Shown piece after piece: positions 51,724-60,430 of a stretch of DNA of 64,000 nucleotides (positions within the stretch are counted from its first letter, which is position 1; each line of letters begins with the position of its first letter). Position numbers and translations under genes: made by a program. The DNA comes from Marinobacter nanhaiticus D15-8W. GTDB taxonomy: Bacteria; Pseudomonadota; Gammaproteobacteria; Pseudomonadales; Oleiphilaceae. Under the pieces are notes generated by a model. The model was not told the origin of the DNA, ran no database searches, and saw only the letters and a list, made by a program, of their open reading frames with translations. Location: assembly GCF_036511935.1 (NCBI RefSeq), contig NZ_AP028878.1, positions 434,001-498,000 on the forward strand, given 5' to 3'.

Positions 51724-52623
51724 ATGGCAGGGGCAATGGAACGTTTTGTTGAGGGTGGCACTTTCTTCGAGGGGCCGCGCTGGCACGGCGGCCACTGGTG
51801 GGCGTCGGATTTCTACTCCCATGCAGTCAGCAGGATCAGCGCGGATGGCAAGATGGAAACCGTCTGCGAAGTGCCGGGCCAACCCTCGGGTCTGGGCTGG
51901 CTGCCGGACGGCTCCATGCTGATTGTCTCGATGCTCGATCATCGGGTCCTGCGCCGCTGGCCGGATGGTCGGATCGATACCCACGCCGATCTGAGCGAGT
52001 TCGCCACCGGTCATGCCAACGACATGGTGGTCGCGGAGGACGGCACCGCCTGGGTGGGCAATTTCGGTTTCGACCTGATGGAAGGTGAAGACATGCGTCC
52101 CGCCTGCCTGGTACGGGTCACTCCGGAAGGCGAGGTTTCACTGGCGGCGGACGATCTCTATTTCCCTAATGGCGCGGTGATCACGCCCGACGGCAAGAGC
52201 CTGATCGTCGGTGAGACCTTTGGCAACCGCATGACCACTTTCACCATCGACTCGAAGGGTGAGCTCATTGACCGACGTGCCTGGGCGGCATTTGGTCCAC
52301 GTCCTGAGCCAGGCCCCCGTGCAGAACTCCTTAAACAGCTTGCCGTCGGCCCTGATGGCTGCTGCCTGGACGCCGAGAATCACATCTGGATCGCCGATGC
52401 CTTCAACCAGCGCTGCATCCGCGTCGCGCCCGGTGGCGACATTGTCGATGAAGTGAGAACACCGGATGGCCAGGGCGTCTTCGCCTGTATGCTCGGCGGC
52501 GAGGATGGCCGCACGCTACTGCTCTGCGTCGCTCCCGATTCCAGCGCCAAACGCCGCCGGCAAGTGCGGGAGGCCAGCCTGTGGACCGCCCGGGTCGACG
52601 TGCCTCACGCGGGCCGGCCGTGA
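51724..52623 (+). CDS. SMP-30/gluconolactonase-family six-bladed propeller hydrolase
   Basis: Calcium- or zinc-dependent lactonase-fold protein of 299 residues. Typical blades are visible: FFEGPRWHGGHWWASDFYSHAV with the metal-binding Glu near residue 14, the GHANDMVVAEDGTAWVGNFGFD stretch with the Asn ligand (near 99), and a later DAFNQRCIRVAPGG. Family members hydrolyse sugar or fatty-acid lactones. It is translated with the flavoprotein (AAGGAGACGGT upstream). A lactonase would fit the hydroxy-acid idea for the 13-20 kb operon, but there is no direct link. Confidence 0.9.
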   Translation: MAGAMERFVEGGTFFEGPRWHGGHWWASDFYSHAVSRISADGKMETVCEVPGQPSGLGWLPDGSMLIVSMLDHRVLRRWPDGRIDTHADLSEFATGHANDMVVAEDGTAWVGNFGFDLMEGEDMRPACLVRVTPEGEVSLAADDLYFPNGAVITPDGKSLIVGETFGNRMTTFTIDSKGELIDRRAWAAFGPRPEPGPRAELLKQLAVGPDGCCLDAENHIWIADAFNQRCIRVAPGGDIVDEVRTPDGQGVFACMLGGEDGRTLLLCVAPDSSAKRRRQVREASLWTARVDVPHAGRP

Positions 52624-52794
52624 TCAGTCCGCGTCAGACGAATGTCTTGGCGCGGTTCCACTTTTATTGATAGAGGTCAATGAAGCAGACGAAACCCTCT
52701 CGTGATACTGCTTGAACTATAGGGCCCCGGAAAACGGTCTGGTATCTTGCCGGCGCCCCGCAGTGGGGTTCAGGCAGGAAAGGGGAGGACCGAC

Positions 52795-53202
52795 ATGCGT
52801 TCGGTGGCATCGAAAGACAGCGACATCGTATTCCAGAGTTACGGTCGCTGCTGCAACAACGAGATTTTCTTCATCGATTTCTACGACCGGTTCATGAGCA
52901 GTTCGCCGGCGATCTTCGAGCGGTTTCGCGAGACTGACATGAAGCAGCAGCGTCACTTGCTGCGTAACGGGATCATGCAACTGGTGCTTTATTCGAGAGG
53001 TATGTCGGATGCCAAGCTACGGTCCCTGGGCAAGAGTCACGATCGCCACGGCTATAATATTCGTCCCGAGTGGTATGAACTCTGGATAGAAGCGCTCATT
53101 GCCACCCTGCGCGAGCACGATCCGGTGTTCTCACCGGAGGTTGAAACCGCCTGGCGCCGTGCGATTGCCCCGGGTGTGGAGCTCATTCGCGGGGCCTATT
53201 GA
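52795..53202 (+). CDS. single-domain globin
   Basis: Haem-binding globin of about 135 residues. The helical pattern fits: FFIDFYDRFMSSSPAIFERF corresponds to helices B-C with the CD1 Phe, and LGKSHDRHGYNI to helix F, where His82 is the likely proximal ligand. The WYELWIEALIATL segment forms helix G. It is close in size to bacterial single-domain haemoglobins and lacks a reductase or sensor domain. Roles in oxygen or NO handling are inferred. The start at 52795 follows GGGGAGGA; longer readings lack a ribosome site. It stands alone and converges on the DTW-domain gene. Confidence 0.85.
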   Translation: MRSVASKDSDIVFQSYGRCCNNEIFFIDFYDRFMSSSPAIFERFRETDMKQQRHLLRNGIMQLVLYSRGMSDAKLRSLGKSHDRHGYNIRPEWYELWIEALIATLREHDPVFSPEVETAWRRAIAPGVELIRGAY

Positions 53203-53801
53203 TCCCGGTTTTGACCATCATACCGGCGCTGAACGTCCTCGGGCATCTGGGCGAGTTGCCGCCTGACCAATATGTTCATACTTCGCTTTAGCGGACCGGT
53301 ATCAACCTTCGGACATACCTGTTCCAGCAGGTAGGCGATCGCTTCTGCTGTGGAAAGGCTATCGCCGCGCGGAGCCTTGCGGATTCGGTAGGTGGACGCG
53401 GGCGGTGTGTCGAAATGGAATTGGGGAAGATCATTTAGCCAGGGATTGCTCAGAAAGATTTTCCGGGCCTTGCGCCAAGTGCCATCGATAACGATCCACT
53501 CTGAAATGCCGGATGTATCGGACGTCTCCATAGGTTGGCTGGATAGCGTGGGAAAAAGGACGCCCATCGGTACCCGGGCGCTGCGGGCCGATAGCGTCGA
53601 GAACGCGTCCGGCTGTTCCCCGATCAGGGTCTGGAGCCCGGGCAGACAGGCGTCCGCCACACGCAACGTACCCTTACTGTGCGCCACCTCGGTGGGGTGC
53701 TGCAGTACCCACAGCGGTGGAGCGTCGGCTACGGTTTCACAGACATCGCATACGCAGATGTTGATGTGGACTCCGCAGTCGGGACACAGACCTTCGCGCA
53801 T
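53196..53801 (-). CDS. DTW-domain tRNA-uridine aminocarboxypropyltransferase
   Basis: Enzyme of 201 residues that adds the 3-amino-3-carboxypropyl group (acp3U) to tRNA, as TapT/DTWD proteins do. Evidence: an N-terminal zinc-type Cys cluster (CPDCGVHINICVC), LWVLQHPTEVAHSKGTLRVA near 30-49 and the DTW motif in VIDGTWRKARK (near 107-113). Housekeeping gene unrelated to the catabolic loci. The end overlaps the globin stop by a few bases in convergent orientation. Length is normal for bacterial members. Confidence 0.92.
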   Translation of the reverse strand: MREGLCPDCGVHINICVCDVCETVADAPPLWVLQHPTEVAHSKGTLRVADACLPGLQTLIGEQPDAFSTLSARSARVPMGVLFPTLSSQPMETSDTSGISEWIVIDGTWRKARKIFLSNPWLNDLPQFHFDTPPASTYRIRKAPRGDSLSTAEAIAYLLEQVCPKVDTGPLKRSMNILVRRQLAQMPEDVQRRYDGQNRDQ

Positions 53802-53947
53802 TCTTCCTCCCGGTTGCGCCCATCATAGCCGCGGGTACGCCGCTTGGCCATGTTGGGAACAGCGCCGCAAGCCGGTGCTATCTGCGGTAGCAACGACGTG
53901 CTCCGGTTGGAAGCGATCCCCGTGAACGGACGGGTGTCTGGAACCGG

Positions 53948-54070
53948 TTAGTGCTTCTCGTCTGACTTCTTGTGGGAGTCCTTGTAAATGAAATAACCCA
54001 CACCGCCAAAGAAGCCGAATATCAGGACGACGGTAGCGATACCTGCGAAAACGACAGCATCCATATACAT
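53948..54070 (-). CDS. CcoM-like cbb3-oxidase small subunit (40 residues)
   Basis: Small membrane protein not picked up by usual length cut-offs. Read on the minus strand it begins MYMDAVVFAGIATVVLIFGF, has one transmembrane helix (about 5-29), then a GYFIYKDSHKKSDEKH-type basic tail. AGAGGAG lies 8-9 bases upstream of the ATG. The layout and the YF-I-(W/Y)KDSHKK end resemble CcoM, the tiny assembly/stability subunit of cbb3 cytochrome oxidase in Pseudomonas. An FNR-type box sits at 54134-54147, suiting a microaerobic gene. The ccoNOQP genes are not in the window, so it is an isolated subunit as in Pseudomonas. The identification is by resemblance recalled, not alignment. Confidence 0.72.
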   Translation of the reverse strand: MYMDAVVFAGIATVVLIFGFFGGVGYFIYKDSHKKSDEKH

Positions 54071-54133
54071 GTCAGAGTCTCCTCTGCTATTGAGTCTATG
54101 GAGATACTGTATGTCCCGACCCTTCTTTTATAC

Positions 54134-54147
54134 TTGACCTGCATCAA
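54134..54147 (-). promoter_or_regulatory. FNR/Anr box for the CcoM-like gene
   Basis: TTGAC-CTGC-ATCAA fits the TTGAT-N4-ATCAA consensus with one deviation. Its centre is about 70 bp before the CcoM-like start; a -10-like TACAGT/CAGTAT lies 25-30 bp further on, read leftward, as in class II FNR promoters. Confidence 0.7.
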
Positions 54148-54165
54148 TTGCCCTGGCCGGCACCT

Positions 54166-54179
54166 TTGACCTGGGTCAA
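54166..54179 (+). promoter_or_regulatory. second FNR/Anr box, facing the beta-CASP nuclease gene
   Basis: TTGACCTGGGTCAA is a perfect FNR-type dyad. Its centre is 123 bp before the nuclease start. With the box at 54134 it makes a divergent oxygen-controlled promoter region. Confidence 0.68.
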
Positions 54180-54295
54180 ATTTTCTTCGAAGGGCCGACG
54201 GATGCTTTTCCAGTCGGATTTGCGCTGAGTCAAGGCGAGCTAAGGCCGCTACTGTTATTTCTAAACAGACGCATCGCAAACCCACGGAGGCTGGC

Positions 54296-55657
54296 ATGCA
54301 GCTGCAATTTCTTGGGGGAGCGGGAACAGTGACCGGCTCCCGCTATCTGCTCTCGACCGACAAGCATAAAATCCTGGTGGATTGCGGCCTGTACCAGGGC
54401 GTGAAAACGTTGCGCCGGCGCAACTGGGCACGGTTCCCGGTGGAGCCGGCCAGCTTGGATGCCGTGATATTGACCCATGCCCACATCGATCATTCCGGCT
54501 ATCTGCCGGCGTTGGTGAAGCAAGGCTTTCGTGGCCGGGTCTATTGCACGAAGGCGACCCATCAGTTGTCCCGGGTATTATTGCCGGACGCAGGTCACCT
54601 GCAGGAAGAGGACGCCCGTTACGCCAACCGCAAGAAGTTTTCGCGCCATCATCCGGCCGAGCCTCTTTTTACCGAGGCGGATGCCTGGGAGGCGCTCAAG
54701 TATTTCGAAGCCATGCCCTTCCAGATTCCCTTTGAGCCAGTGCCTGGCCTGCGGGTTCGTTATACGCCGGCGGGTCATATACTCGGCTCGGCCTGCGTGC
54801 ATGTGACGGCGATCGAGGATGAACGGACGGTCGTCTTCAGCGGTGATGTCGGGCGGCAGGTCGACCTGCTGATGCGCCCTCCCGAGCCGATCGATCACGC
54901 CGACATACTGGTCTGCGAATCCACCTACGGCGACCGCCTGCACGCGGACGAAGATCCGGAGGCGACGCTGGCAGATATCGTCAGCCGAACTGCCGGTCGC
55001 GGCGGTATCGTTCTGATTCCGGCGTTTGCCGTAGGCCGGGCCCAGGCAATGCTTTATCTGATCCACAAGCTGATGGGTGAGGGACGCATCCCGCAATTGC
55101 CGGTCTACCTGAACAGTCCGATGGCGATCAAGGCCACGGAGATATTCTGTCATTATCATAAGGAACATCGGCTCACCGCAGAGCAGTGCGCGTTGATCGA
55201 CGACCAGACCACCTACGTCAGAACGGTCGATGAGTCGATCGATCTCAACAGTAAACGTTTTCCCTGCGTGATTGTTTCGGCCAGTGGTATGGCCAGCGGT
55301 GGTCGGGTCCTGCATCACCTGAAAACGTTGTTGCCGAATCCGCGCAATAGTGTGGTGTTCGCCGGCTTCCAGGCGCCGGGCACGCGGGGTGATGCCCTGG
55401 TCAACGGTGCCGACCGGGTGAAGATCCATGGCGAGTACTGGCCGGTAAAAGCGGAAGTCTTCAACCTGGACACCCTGTCGGCGCACGGCGACTATCAGGA
55501 GATCCTCGACTGGCTCGGTCAGGGCAACCTCGCCCCTGAACGGGTCTATATCACCCATGGTGAACCCCTGGCTAGCGATGTCATGCGCAAGCGCATCGAA
55601 GAACGTTTTTCCTGGGAAGCGGAAGTGCCGGATCTCTATGAAACGGTGAACATCTGA
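54296..55657 (+). CDS. MBL-fold, beta-CASP ribonuclease (CPSF/RNA specificity factor family)
   Basis: Metallo-beta-lactamase/beta-CASP nuclease of 453 residues. The zinc motif LTHAHIDHSGYLP (near 58-70) is complete, SGDVGR is near 181, and the beta-CASP signatures SASGMASGGRVLHHL (near 329) and LSAHGDYQEIL (near 398) and a final THGEP follow. Such proteins cut RNA endo- or exonucleolytically; members beside FNR boxes are common in pseudomonads, but their targets are not known to me. Two FNR-type boxes upstream suggest induction at low oxygen. CGGAGG lies 6-7 bases before the ATG. Confidence 0.9.
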   Translation: MQLQFLGGAGTVTGSRYLLSTDKHKILVDCGLYQGVKTLRRRNWARFPVEPASLDAVILTHAHIDHSGYLPALVKQGFRGRVYCTKATHQLSRVLLPDAGHLQEEDARYANRKKFSRHHPAEPLFTEADAWEALKYFEAMPFQIPFEPVPGLRVRYTPAGHILGSACVHVTAIEDERTVVFSGDVGRQVDLLMRPPEPIDHADILVCESTYGDRLHADEDPEATLADIVSRTAGRGGIVLIPAFAVGRAQAMLYLIHKLMGEGRIPQLPVYLNSPMAIKATEIFCHYHKEHRLTAEQCALIDDQTTYVRTVDESIDLNSKRFPCVIVSASGMASGGRVLHHLKTLLPNPRNSVVFAGFQAPGTRGDALVNGADRVKIHGEYWPVKAEVFNLDTLSAHGDYQEILDWLGQGNLAPERVYITHGEPLASDVMRKRIEERFSWEAEVPDLYETVNI

Positions 55658-55658
55658 C

Positions 55659-57301
55659 TCAGGTCGATGGTGTTTGCTTGCCTTTGTCTTCGGGCGACTT
55701 CGCGGGTGCCGCATACCACTGCTCCTGCGGAACCAGTTTGGGTTCGGCCGGATCGGCGATATAGGCCGGCGTCATGATCGCGACACCGTACTCGTTGAAT
55801 ACGTCGAGGATATTCCGGTGTAACTCGGCACTGCGGTAGAAGCGGTGGGTCGGCGAGTCGATCGCAACATTCAATTCGTAAGTGACGGCGAAGTCGCCGA
55901 GGGCGCGTTCCAGCACGAAAGGCGTCGGTTTCTCCTTCAGGCCCTTGGTGCGGCGGCCGCTTCCTTGAGCATGGCTTCCACTTGGCGCCAGGGGGTTTCA
56001 TAGCCGATCCCGACCGTTGCCTTGAGCAGCAGACCGTTTTCCTCCGCCGATCGGGTCAGGTTGGTGACCGGACTGTTCAGGATCAATGAATTGGGTAACA
56101 CGATCTCTTCATTGTGAAAGGTGCGCAGATGAGTGACCAGCAGGCGCATTTCCCGGACCACGCCAGTGTGCTCGCCGATCACCACCAGGTCGCCAATCCG
56201 GAACGCCCGGCGATAGGTCATCGCATACCCGGCCACGATGCTTGAAACCGCCGAAGAGGCGCCCAGTGAAACCATGATCCCAAGCAGTAGGGACAAACCC
56301 TGGAAAGCCGCGCTACCGGAACCGGGAATGTATGGGTAGGCCAGCACGACGGTGAGTAGGATGATAAAGAACCGCAGCAGCTTATAGGTGGGCTGTGCCC
56401 ATTCCTGCTCGAAACCGCCGATATGGACACGGCCGTGCTCGACACCACGAAAGAACAGGTGAAGCAGCTTGAGTGCGTAACGAGCGACGGCGATCAGGAT
56501 GATGAGGAAGACCAGTTCGGGCAGGTAGTCTAGGAAGGCACTGATGATGGTGGTCACCGGTTCGACGACGACATCAAGCAAAATGTTGGCAGTCCCGCGG
56601 GTCCAGGGGAAACGGTAGAGAATGAATTCGATACCCAGGTAGGCAATAATCAGTACCGTGGCCAGTCGGGCGAAACGCAGGAGACCGGTGACCAGGTTCC
56701 AGATGTTATCGGCCCGGACCACCTCGAAGGATTCGATCTTCACGTCCTGAACCATGCGCTTGTAATGGCTATCGAGGAAAGCGAACAACCGGCGGAACAA
56801 GATTACGGTCAGCCAGACCAGTCCAGCGGTCACTACCAGCGCCGCGCCCGCCAGAAGACTGGCTTTGAACAGGTAGTCGGTAGTGCGACGGGCCCGGTAC
56901 TGCTCCACGGCGTTTCGTATGCGAAGCAGGAAGACGTTCGACACCTCGTCCAGGGGCGCGCCCTCCGTCGAGGCATCGAGGGGAAATACGGCGACGAGGG
57001 GTTGGTTCCCGGCTTTGATGAGAATACGGCCTTCGAGGGGCGTCGCTTGAATATCGTCAGCAGTGATAGCGGAATCGGCGGCTGCCGTTCGGATGCGTTT
57101 GGCCACGTTGGCCGCCCGCTCCTCGGCGGGGAAGGATGCCGTACCTGCCAACGAAAACAGCGGATCGCCATCGAGCATCACCGGTGCTGCGCTAACCTGC
57201 GAAAGATCGGTATTTGCGTCCTGGGCAGAGACCACAGCACTGGCAGATAACAGGATGGCCAGAGACATGCGCAGAAGGATGTTCGATGCGTTGTTTGCCA
57301 T
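55659..57301 (-). pseudogene. MscS-family mechanosensitive channel, broken by a frameshift
   Basis: Two frames together give one MscS-type channel. The first (57301 to 55937) carries a signal peptide, a periplasmic domain, several membrane helices, the pore helix near SLLLGIMVSLGASSAVSSIVAGYAM and the beta domain (RIGDLVVIGEHTGVVREM; LPNSLILNSPVTNLT). It then stops after EAMLKEAAAAPRA. The other frame resumes with RTKGLKEKPTPFVLERALG and DFAVTYELNVAID to 55659, the expected MscS C-terminal alpha/beta domain. One missing base within the GC-rich run at about 55955-55966 (GCGGCCGCCGC) restores a single frame. It could be a real inactivating mutation or a sequencing error. ATG 57301 with AGGGAAG upstream is the best start. 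The channel core is complete, so a truncated product might still fold. Confidence 0.85.
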
Positions 57302-57757
57302 AGCTTTCTTCCCTGAGCCGGCGTCGAGGCGCGGCCGCTCCTTCAATTAAAGCGCAAAGTCTGGCCCGAGGCTGGCATTTCGTCTTATCGATCCATCCAA
57401 ATGGCTGTTGTGGCGGATACCCTCAACCTTTGATTTTCAGCACTATCGTCAAAGCTGCCGGCGGCACATCTCCGAGTTATGCTTTAAGGACAGGCGATGA
57501 GCCTTTGATGTGCACAATTCTGGTGCCTTTTCAGCGACTACCTCGCTGACGAGGCTCGGTTCTTGTTTCGTTATAAAGGTTTTTTCAATGTACATTCAGT
57601 GATTTAAAAAAATCCTGATCATTTGGCCAGCTTTTTGCTCAGCCTCTGCCAGTACTGATTCGCGCCCGGTACGTTCGGCGACCTCACGTCGACGAGACGA
57701 TAAGAAAAACCGGGCCATGAATGAGTGGCTTACCAAGTGATAACAGGAGACGTGCGA
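57302..57757. other. intergenic region before the BMP-type receptor
   Basis: About 450 bp with no convincing gene. It contains AT-rich promoter-like sequence near 57570-57615 and a small dyad, CCTCG-CTGA-CGAGG, at 57541-57554. I see no known operator. Confidence 0.5.
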
Positions 57758-58825
57758 ATGCGCTTTATCAAGAAACTGGCAGTGCTGGCGGCCTTGGTCA
57801 TTCCAATGCAGGCCTTTGCGGAAGACCCCCTCAAAGTCGGCTTTGTGTACGTAGGACCTATCGGTGACCACGGCTGGAGCTACCAGCATGACCAGGGTCG
57901 CCTGGCGCTGGAAGAGCATTTCGGTGACAAGGTACAGACCACCTATGTCGAGAACGTGAATGAAGGTGCGGATGCCGAGCGTACCATTCGCCGTCTGGCC
58001 CAGGCGGGCAACGACGTGATATTCACCACTTCATTTGGTTTCATGAACCCGACCGCACGCGTGGCCAAGGAGTTCCCGGAAAAGACCTTCTTGCACGCCA
58101 CCGGCTACAAGCGTTCGGACAATCTTGGTACCTATCTGTCCAAGACATTCGAAGGCCGCTATGTGACCGGCATCGCCGCCGGCCAGGTCACCGAGACCAA
58201 CAAGCTGGGCTATATCGCCTCATTCCCGATTCCGGAAGTCATCCGCGATATCAACTCGACCTTCCTGGCCGCCCGCAAGGTTAATCCGAATGTGGAACTG
58301 AAGGTGGTCTGGGTCAACACCTGGTTCGACCCGGCCAAGGAAGCGGATGCCGCCAACACGCTGATGGACCAGGGTGTGGATGTCATTATCCAGCATACCG
58401 ACAGCCCGGCGGCGATGATCGCAGCCGAGAAACGTGGTGTGTGGGCGGTAGGTCAGGCCTCAGACATGTCCCATTTCGGCCCGACCGCACACCTGCTGTC
58501 CGTGGTTGACGACTGGTCCCCTTACTACATCGAAACCGTGCAGGACGTCATGGACGGTACCTGGGAATCCAAGGACTACTGGGGCGGCATCAAGGAAGGC
58601 GACATCGTGATTGCCAGTATCAGCGACCGTCTGACAGACGAACAGCGCGCCAAGGTTGACGAAACCATCGAAGCCATCCGGACCGGTGAGCTGCATCCTT
58701 TCACCGGGCCGCTCAAGGACCAGTCCGGCAAGCTGCGTCTGGAGGAAGGCGAGACCATGACCCATGAGCAGTTGGCAGGCATGGATTGGTACGTGGAAGG
58801 TATGACTGCCACATTGCCAAAGTAA
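57758..58825 (+). CDS. BMP-family ABC transporter substrate-binding protein
   Basis: Periplasmic receptor of 355 residues of the basic membrane protein/PnrA family, whose characterised members bind purine nucleosides or related compounds. A signal peptide (cleavage after MQAFAED, near residue 24) precedes VGFVYVGPIGDHGWSYQHDQGR, the family's opening motif; FTTSFGFMNPTARVAKEFPE and QHTDSPAAM follow. The start at 57758 follows ACAGGAGA; an in-frame ATG 33 bases earlier lacks a ribosome site. No permease or ATPase gene is adjacent. The nearby deaminase and urate hydroxylase support a purine ligand. Confidence 0.92.
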   Translation: MRFIKKLAVLAALVIPMQAFAEDPLKVGFVYVGPIGDHGWSYQHDQGRLALEEHFGDKVQTTYVENVNEGADAERTIRRLAQAGNDVIFTTSFGFMNPTARVAKEFPEKTFLHATGYKRSDNLGTYLSKTFEGRYVTGIAAGQVTETNKLGYIASFPIPEVIRDINSTFLAARKVNPNVELKVVWVNTWFDPAKEADAANTLMDQGVDVIIQHTDSPAAMIAAEKRGVWAVGQASDMSHFGPTAHLLSVVDDWSPYYIETVQDVMDGTWESKDYWGGIKEGDIVIASISDRLTDEQRAKVDETIEAIRTGELHPFTGPLKDQSGKLRLEEGETMTHEQLAGMDWYVEGMTATLPK

Positions 58826-58887
58826 CTCAGGCAAGGCCGAAAGCCGGGGCAAGTTGAGTTACCCCGCGTAAGATTGCTGTCTGATTT

Positions 58888-58916
58888 GCCCGGTGCTCGG
58901 TGCACCGGGCTTTTTT
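58888..58916 (+). terminator. intrinsic terminator after the BMP-type receptor
   Basis: GCCCGGTGC (58888-58896) pairs with GCACCGGGC (58902-58910), followed by six T. Confidence 0.9.
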
Positions 58917-58935
58917 GTGCCCGGGAGCCGGCTTA

Positions 58936-59044
58936 TGTAGGTCGGATTAGCCTTGGCGCAATCCGGCATGGAGCTCGAACGTGTCGCGAAGGGGCGGCGA
59001 AGCAACAACGATTGTTGGGTTACGCATAGCTAACGCAACCTACA
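58936..59044. repeat. dispersed repeat with inverted ends (GTAGGTCGGATTAG type)
   Basis: It begins TGTAGGTCGGATTAGC, continues with GCAATCCG, and ends with TGTTGGGTTACGC...AACGCAACCTACA. Ends TGTAGG/CCTACA are inverted. Elements of this pattern are widespread in gammaproteobacteria. It lies between convergent genes. Confidence 0.75.
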
Positions 59045-59065
59045 TTGGTCGTCGGCGTGAGGTCT

Positions 59066-60430
59066 CTAGCTCACCCGCTGCAACAAAGTCCTAACACCCT
59101 GCCGAACCTCCGCCACGAGTTGGCGCTCATCCAGTCCTTTCACGCAGCCGTCCTCGACCACAGGCTGGCCGTTGACAAAACTGTGCTTCACCGTCGCCGG
59201 CTCACCACACATCAATGGCGCCATGAGCGGTGTGTGTACACCGGCGAATCGAGGCTGGTCGATGTCGTAGAGCGCAAAATCAGCAAGCTTGCCTACCGCA
59301 AGTTCCCCCGTTTGTTCTAGCCCTAACAGGCGTGCGCCGTCGCGTGAGCCCCAGTGAAGTACCTGGCTGAGATCGGTGGCGTCGGGACCGTGCATTGCAC
59401 GATGAATCAGCCACGCCAGGTTCAGCTCCTGCAACAGGGAACCTGATTCGGATGAAGCGGAACCATCGACGCCGACACTGATGGGCACGCCCTTGCGAGC
59501 CATCGGGATGACTGGCGCGACGCCGCTCCCCAGTCGACAGTTGGATGTCGGGCAGTGGGCGATGCCCGTGCCGGTCGCCGCCAGTCGGTCAATAACATGT
59601 TCGTCGCTTTGCACCAGGTGCGCGAACCAGACGTCTGGTCCCAGGAAATCGCACTGTTCGGCATAGTCGATAGCGTGAAGGCCGTACTTCTCGCGAGCCT
59701 GGACTTCGTCAAAGGCCACTTCCAGCAGGTGAGAATGCAGGCGCAGCCCGTGACGGCGGGCGTAAGCAGCCTGCTCGCGCAGAGCCTCCGGTGTGCTTGA
59801 GTGGATCAGGCTGGTGGGTGCCACTACCAGTCGACGCATGGCATCGGGACCGGGCTGGTGATGCCGCGCGAGGGTATGGTCCATGCGTTCGAAGACCTGA
59901 TCGATCGATTCCGGCTCGATACCGTGGCGGGCCATACCTTTGTGACTGCCTTTCTCCACGGCATTGCCGCGACAGAGCACGAGCCGGATGCCCAGATCCT
60001 CTGCGGCCTGCCACACCGCGTCTTCCATGTCTGGCGTGGTGTCGCGATGGTAAAGGTAGTGGTGATCGGCGCAGGTGGTGGTCCCCGAGCGGAGCATCTC
60101 GTAAAGTCCGAGGCGCGCGGCGTGGTACATGAGGTCCGGGCTGATCTGGGGCCAGAAACGGTAGGGCACGGACGCCAGCCACTCGCCGAGGCCCTGGTTC
60201 AGGCCCTCGGGAATGCCCTTGAGAATGGACTGCGCCAGGTGGTGGTGGGTATTGACCAGGCCGGGATAGATCACGCAGCCGCGGGCATCGATGACGGTCT
60301 CGGCGCCATCTTCTGCAGGCAGTAATTGACGGCCCATCTCGGTAATGCGCCCATCGCGGAGACGGATATCGGTGGCATCGGGGTGGGCTTCGGAAAAGAC
60401 AGCAACGGCGTTGCGAATCAGGTAGGGCAT
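59066..60430 (-). CDS. 8-oxoguanine deaminase / guanine deaminase-like amidohydrolase
   Basis: Zinc amidohydrolase of 454 residues. Metal ligands are the HxH pair in YPGLVNTHHHLAQ (near 61-64), His in LHSHLLE (near 235), His in VWFAHLV (near 272), and Asp in SVGVDGSASSESGSL (near 322). The opening MPYLIRNAVAVF, the DHHYLYH segment and the general architecture match the 8-oxoguanine deaminase described in Pseudomonas (PA0142 type), which converts 8-oxoguanine to urate. The neighbouring urate hydroxylase fits that product well. Guanine or a pterin could be alternative substrates. It is transcribed alone, leftward, converging on the receptor gene. Confidence 0.9.
   Translation of the reverse strand: MPYLIRNAVAVFSEAHPDATDIRLRDGRITEMGRQLLPAEDGAETVIDARGCVIYPGLVNTHHHLAQSILKGIPEGLNQGLGEWLASVPYRFWPQISPDLMYHAARLGLYEMLRSGTTTCADHHYLYHRDTTPDMEDAVWQAAEDLGIRLVLCRGNAVEKGSHKGMARHGIEPESIDQVFERMDHTLARHHQPGPDAMRRLVVAPTSLIHSSTPEALREQAAYARRHGLRLHSHLLEVAFDEVQAREKYGLHAIDYAEQCDFLGPDVWFAHLVQSDEHVIDRLAATGTGIAHCPTSNCRLGSGVAPVIPMARKGVPISVGVDGSASSESGSLLQELNLAWLIHRAMHGPDATDLSQVLHWGSRDGARLLGLEQTGELAVGKLADFALYDIDQPRFAGVHTPLMAPLMCGEPATVKHSFVNGQPVVEDGCVKGLDERQLVAEVRQGVRTLLQRVS

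Noticed and set aside
55659..55916. Stand-alone 85-residue protein
   Set aside because: It is the C-terminal MscS domain continued in another frame, with no start signal of its own; treated as part of the broken channel gene.
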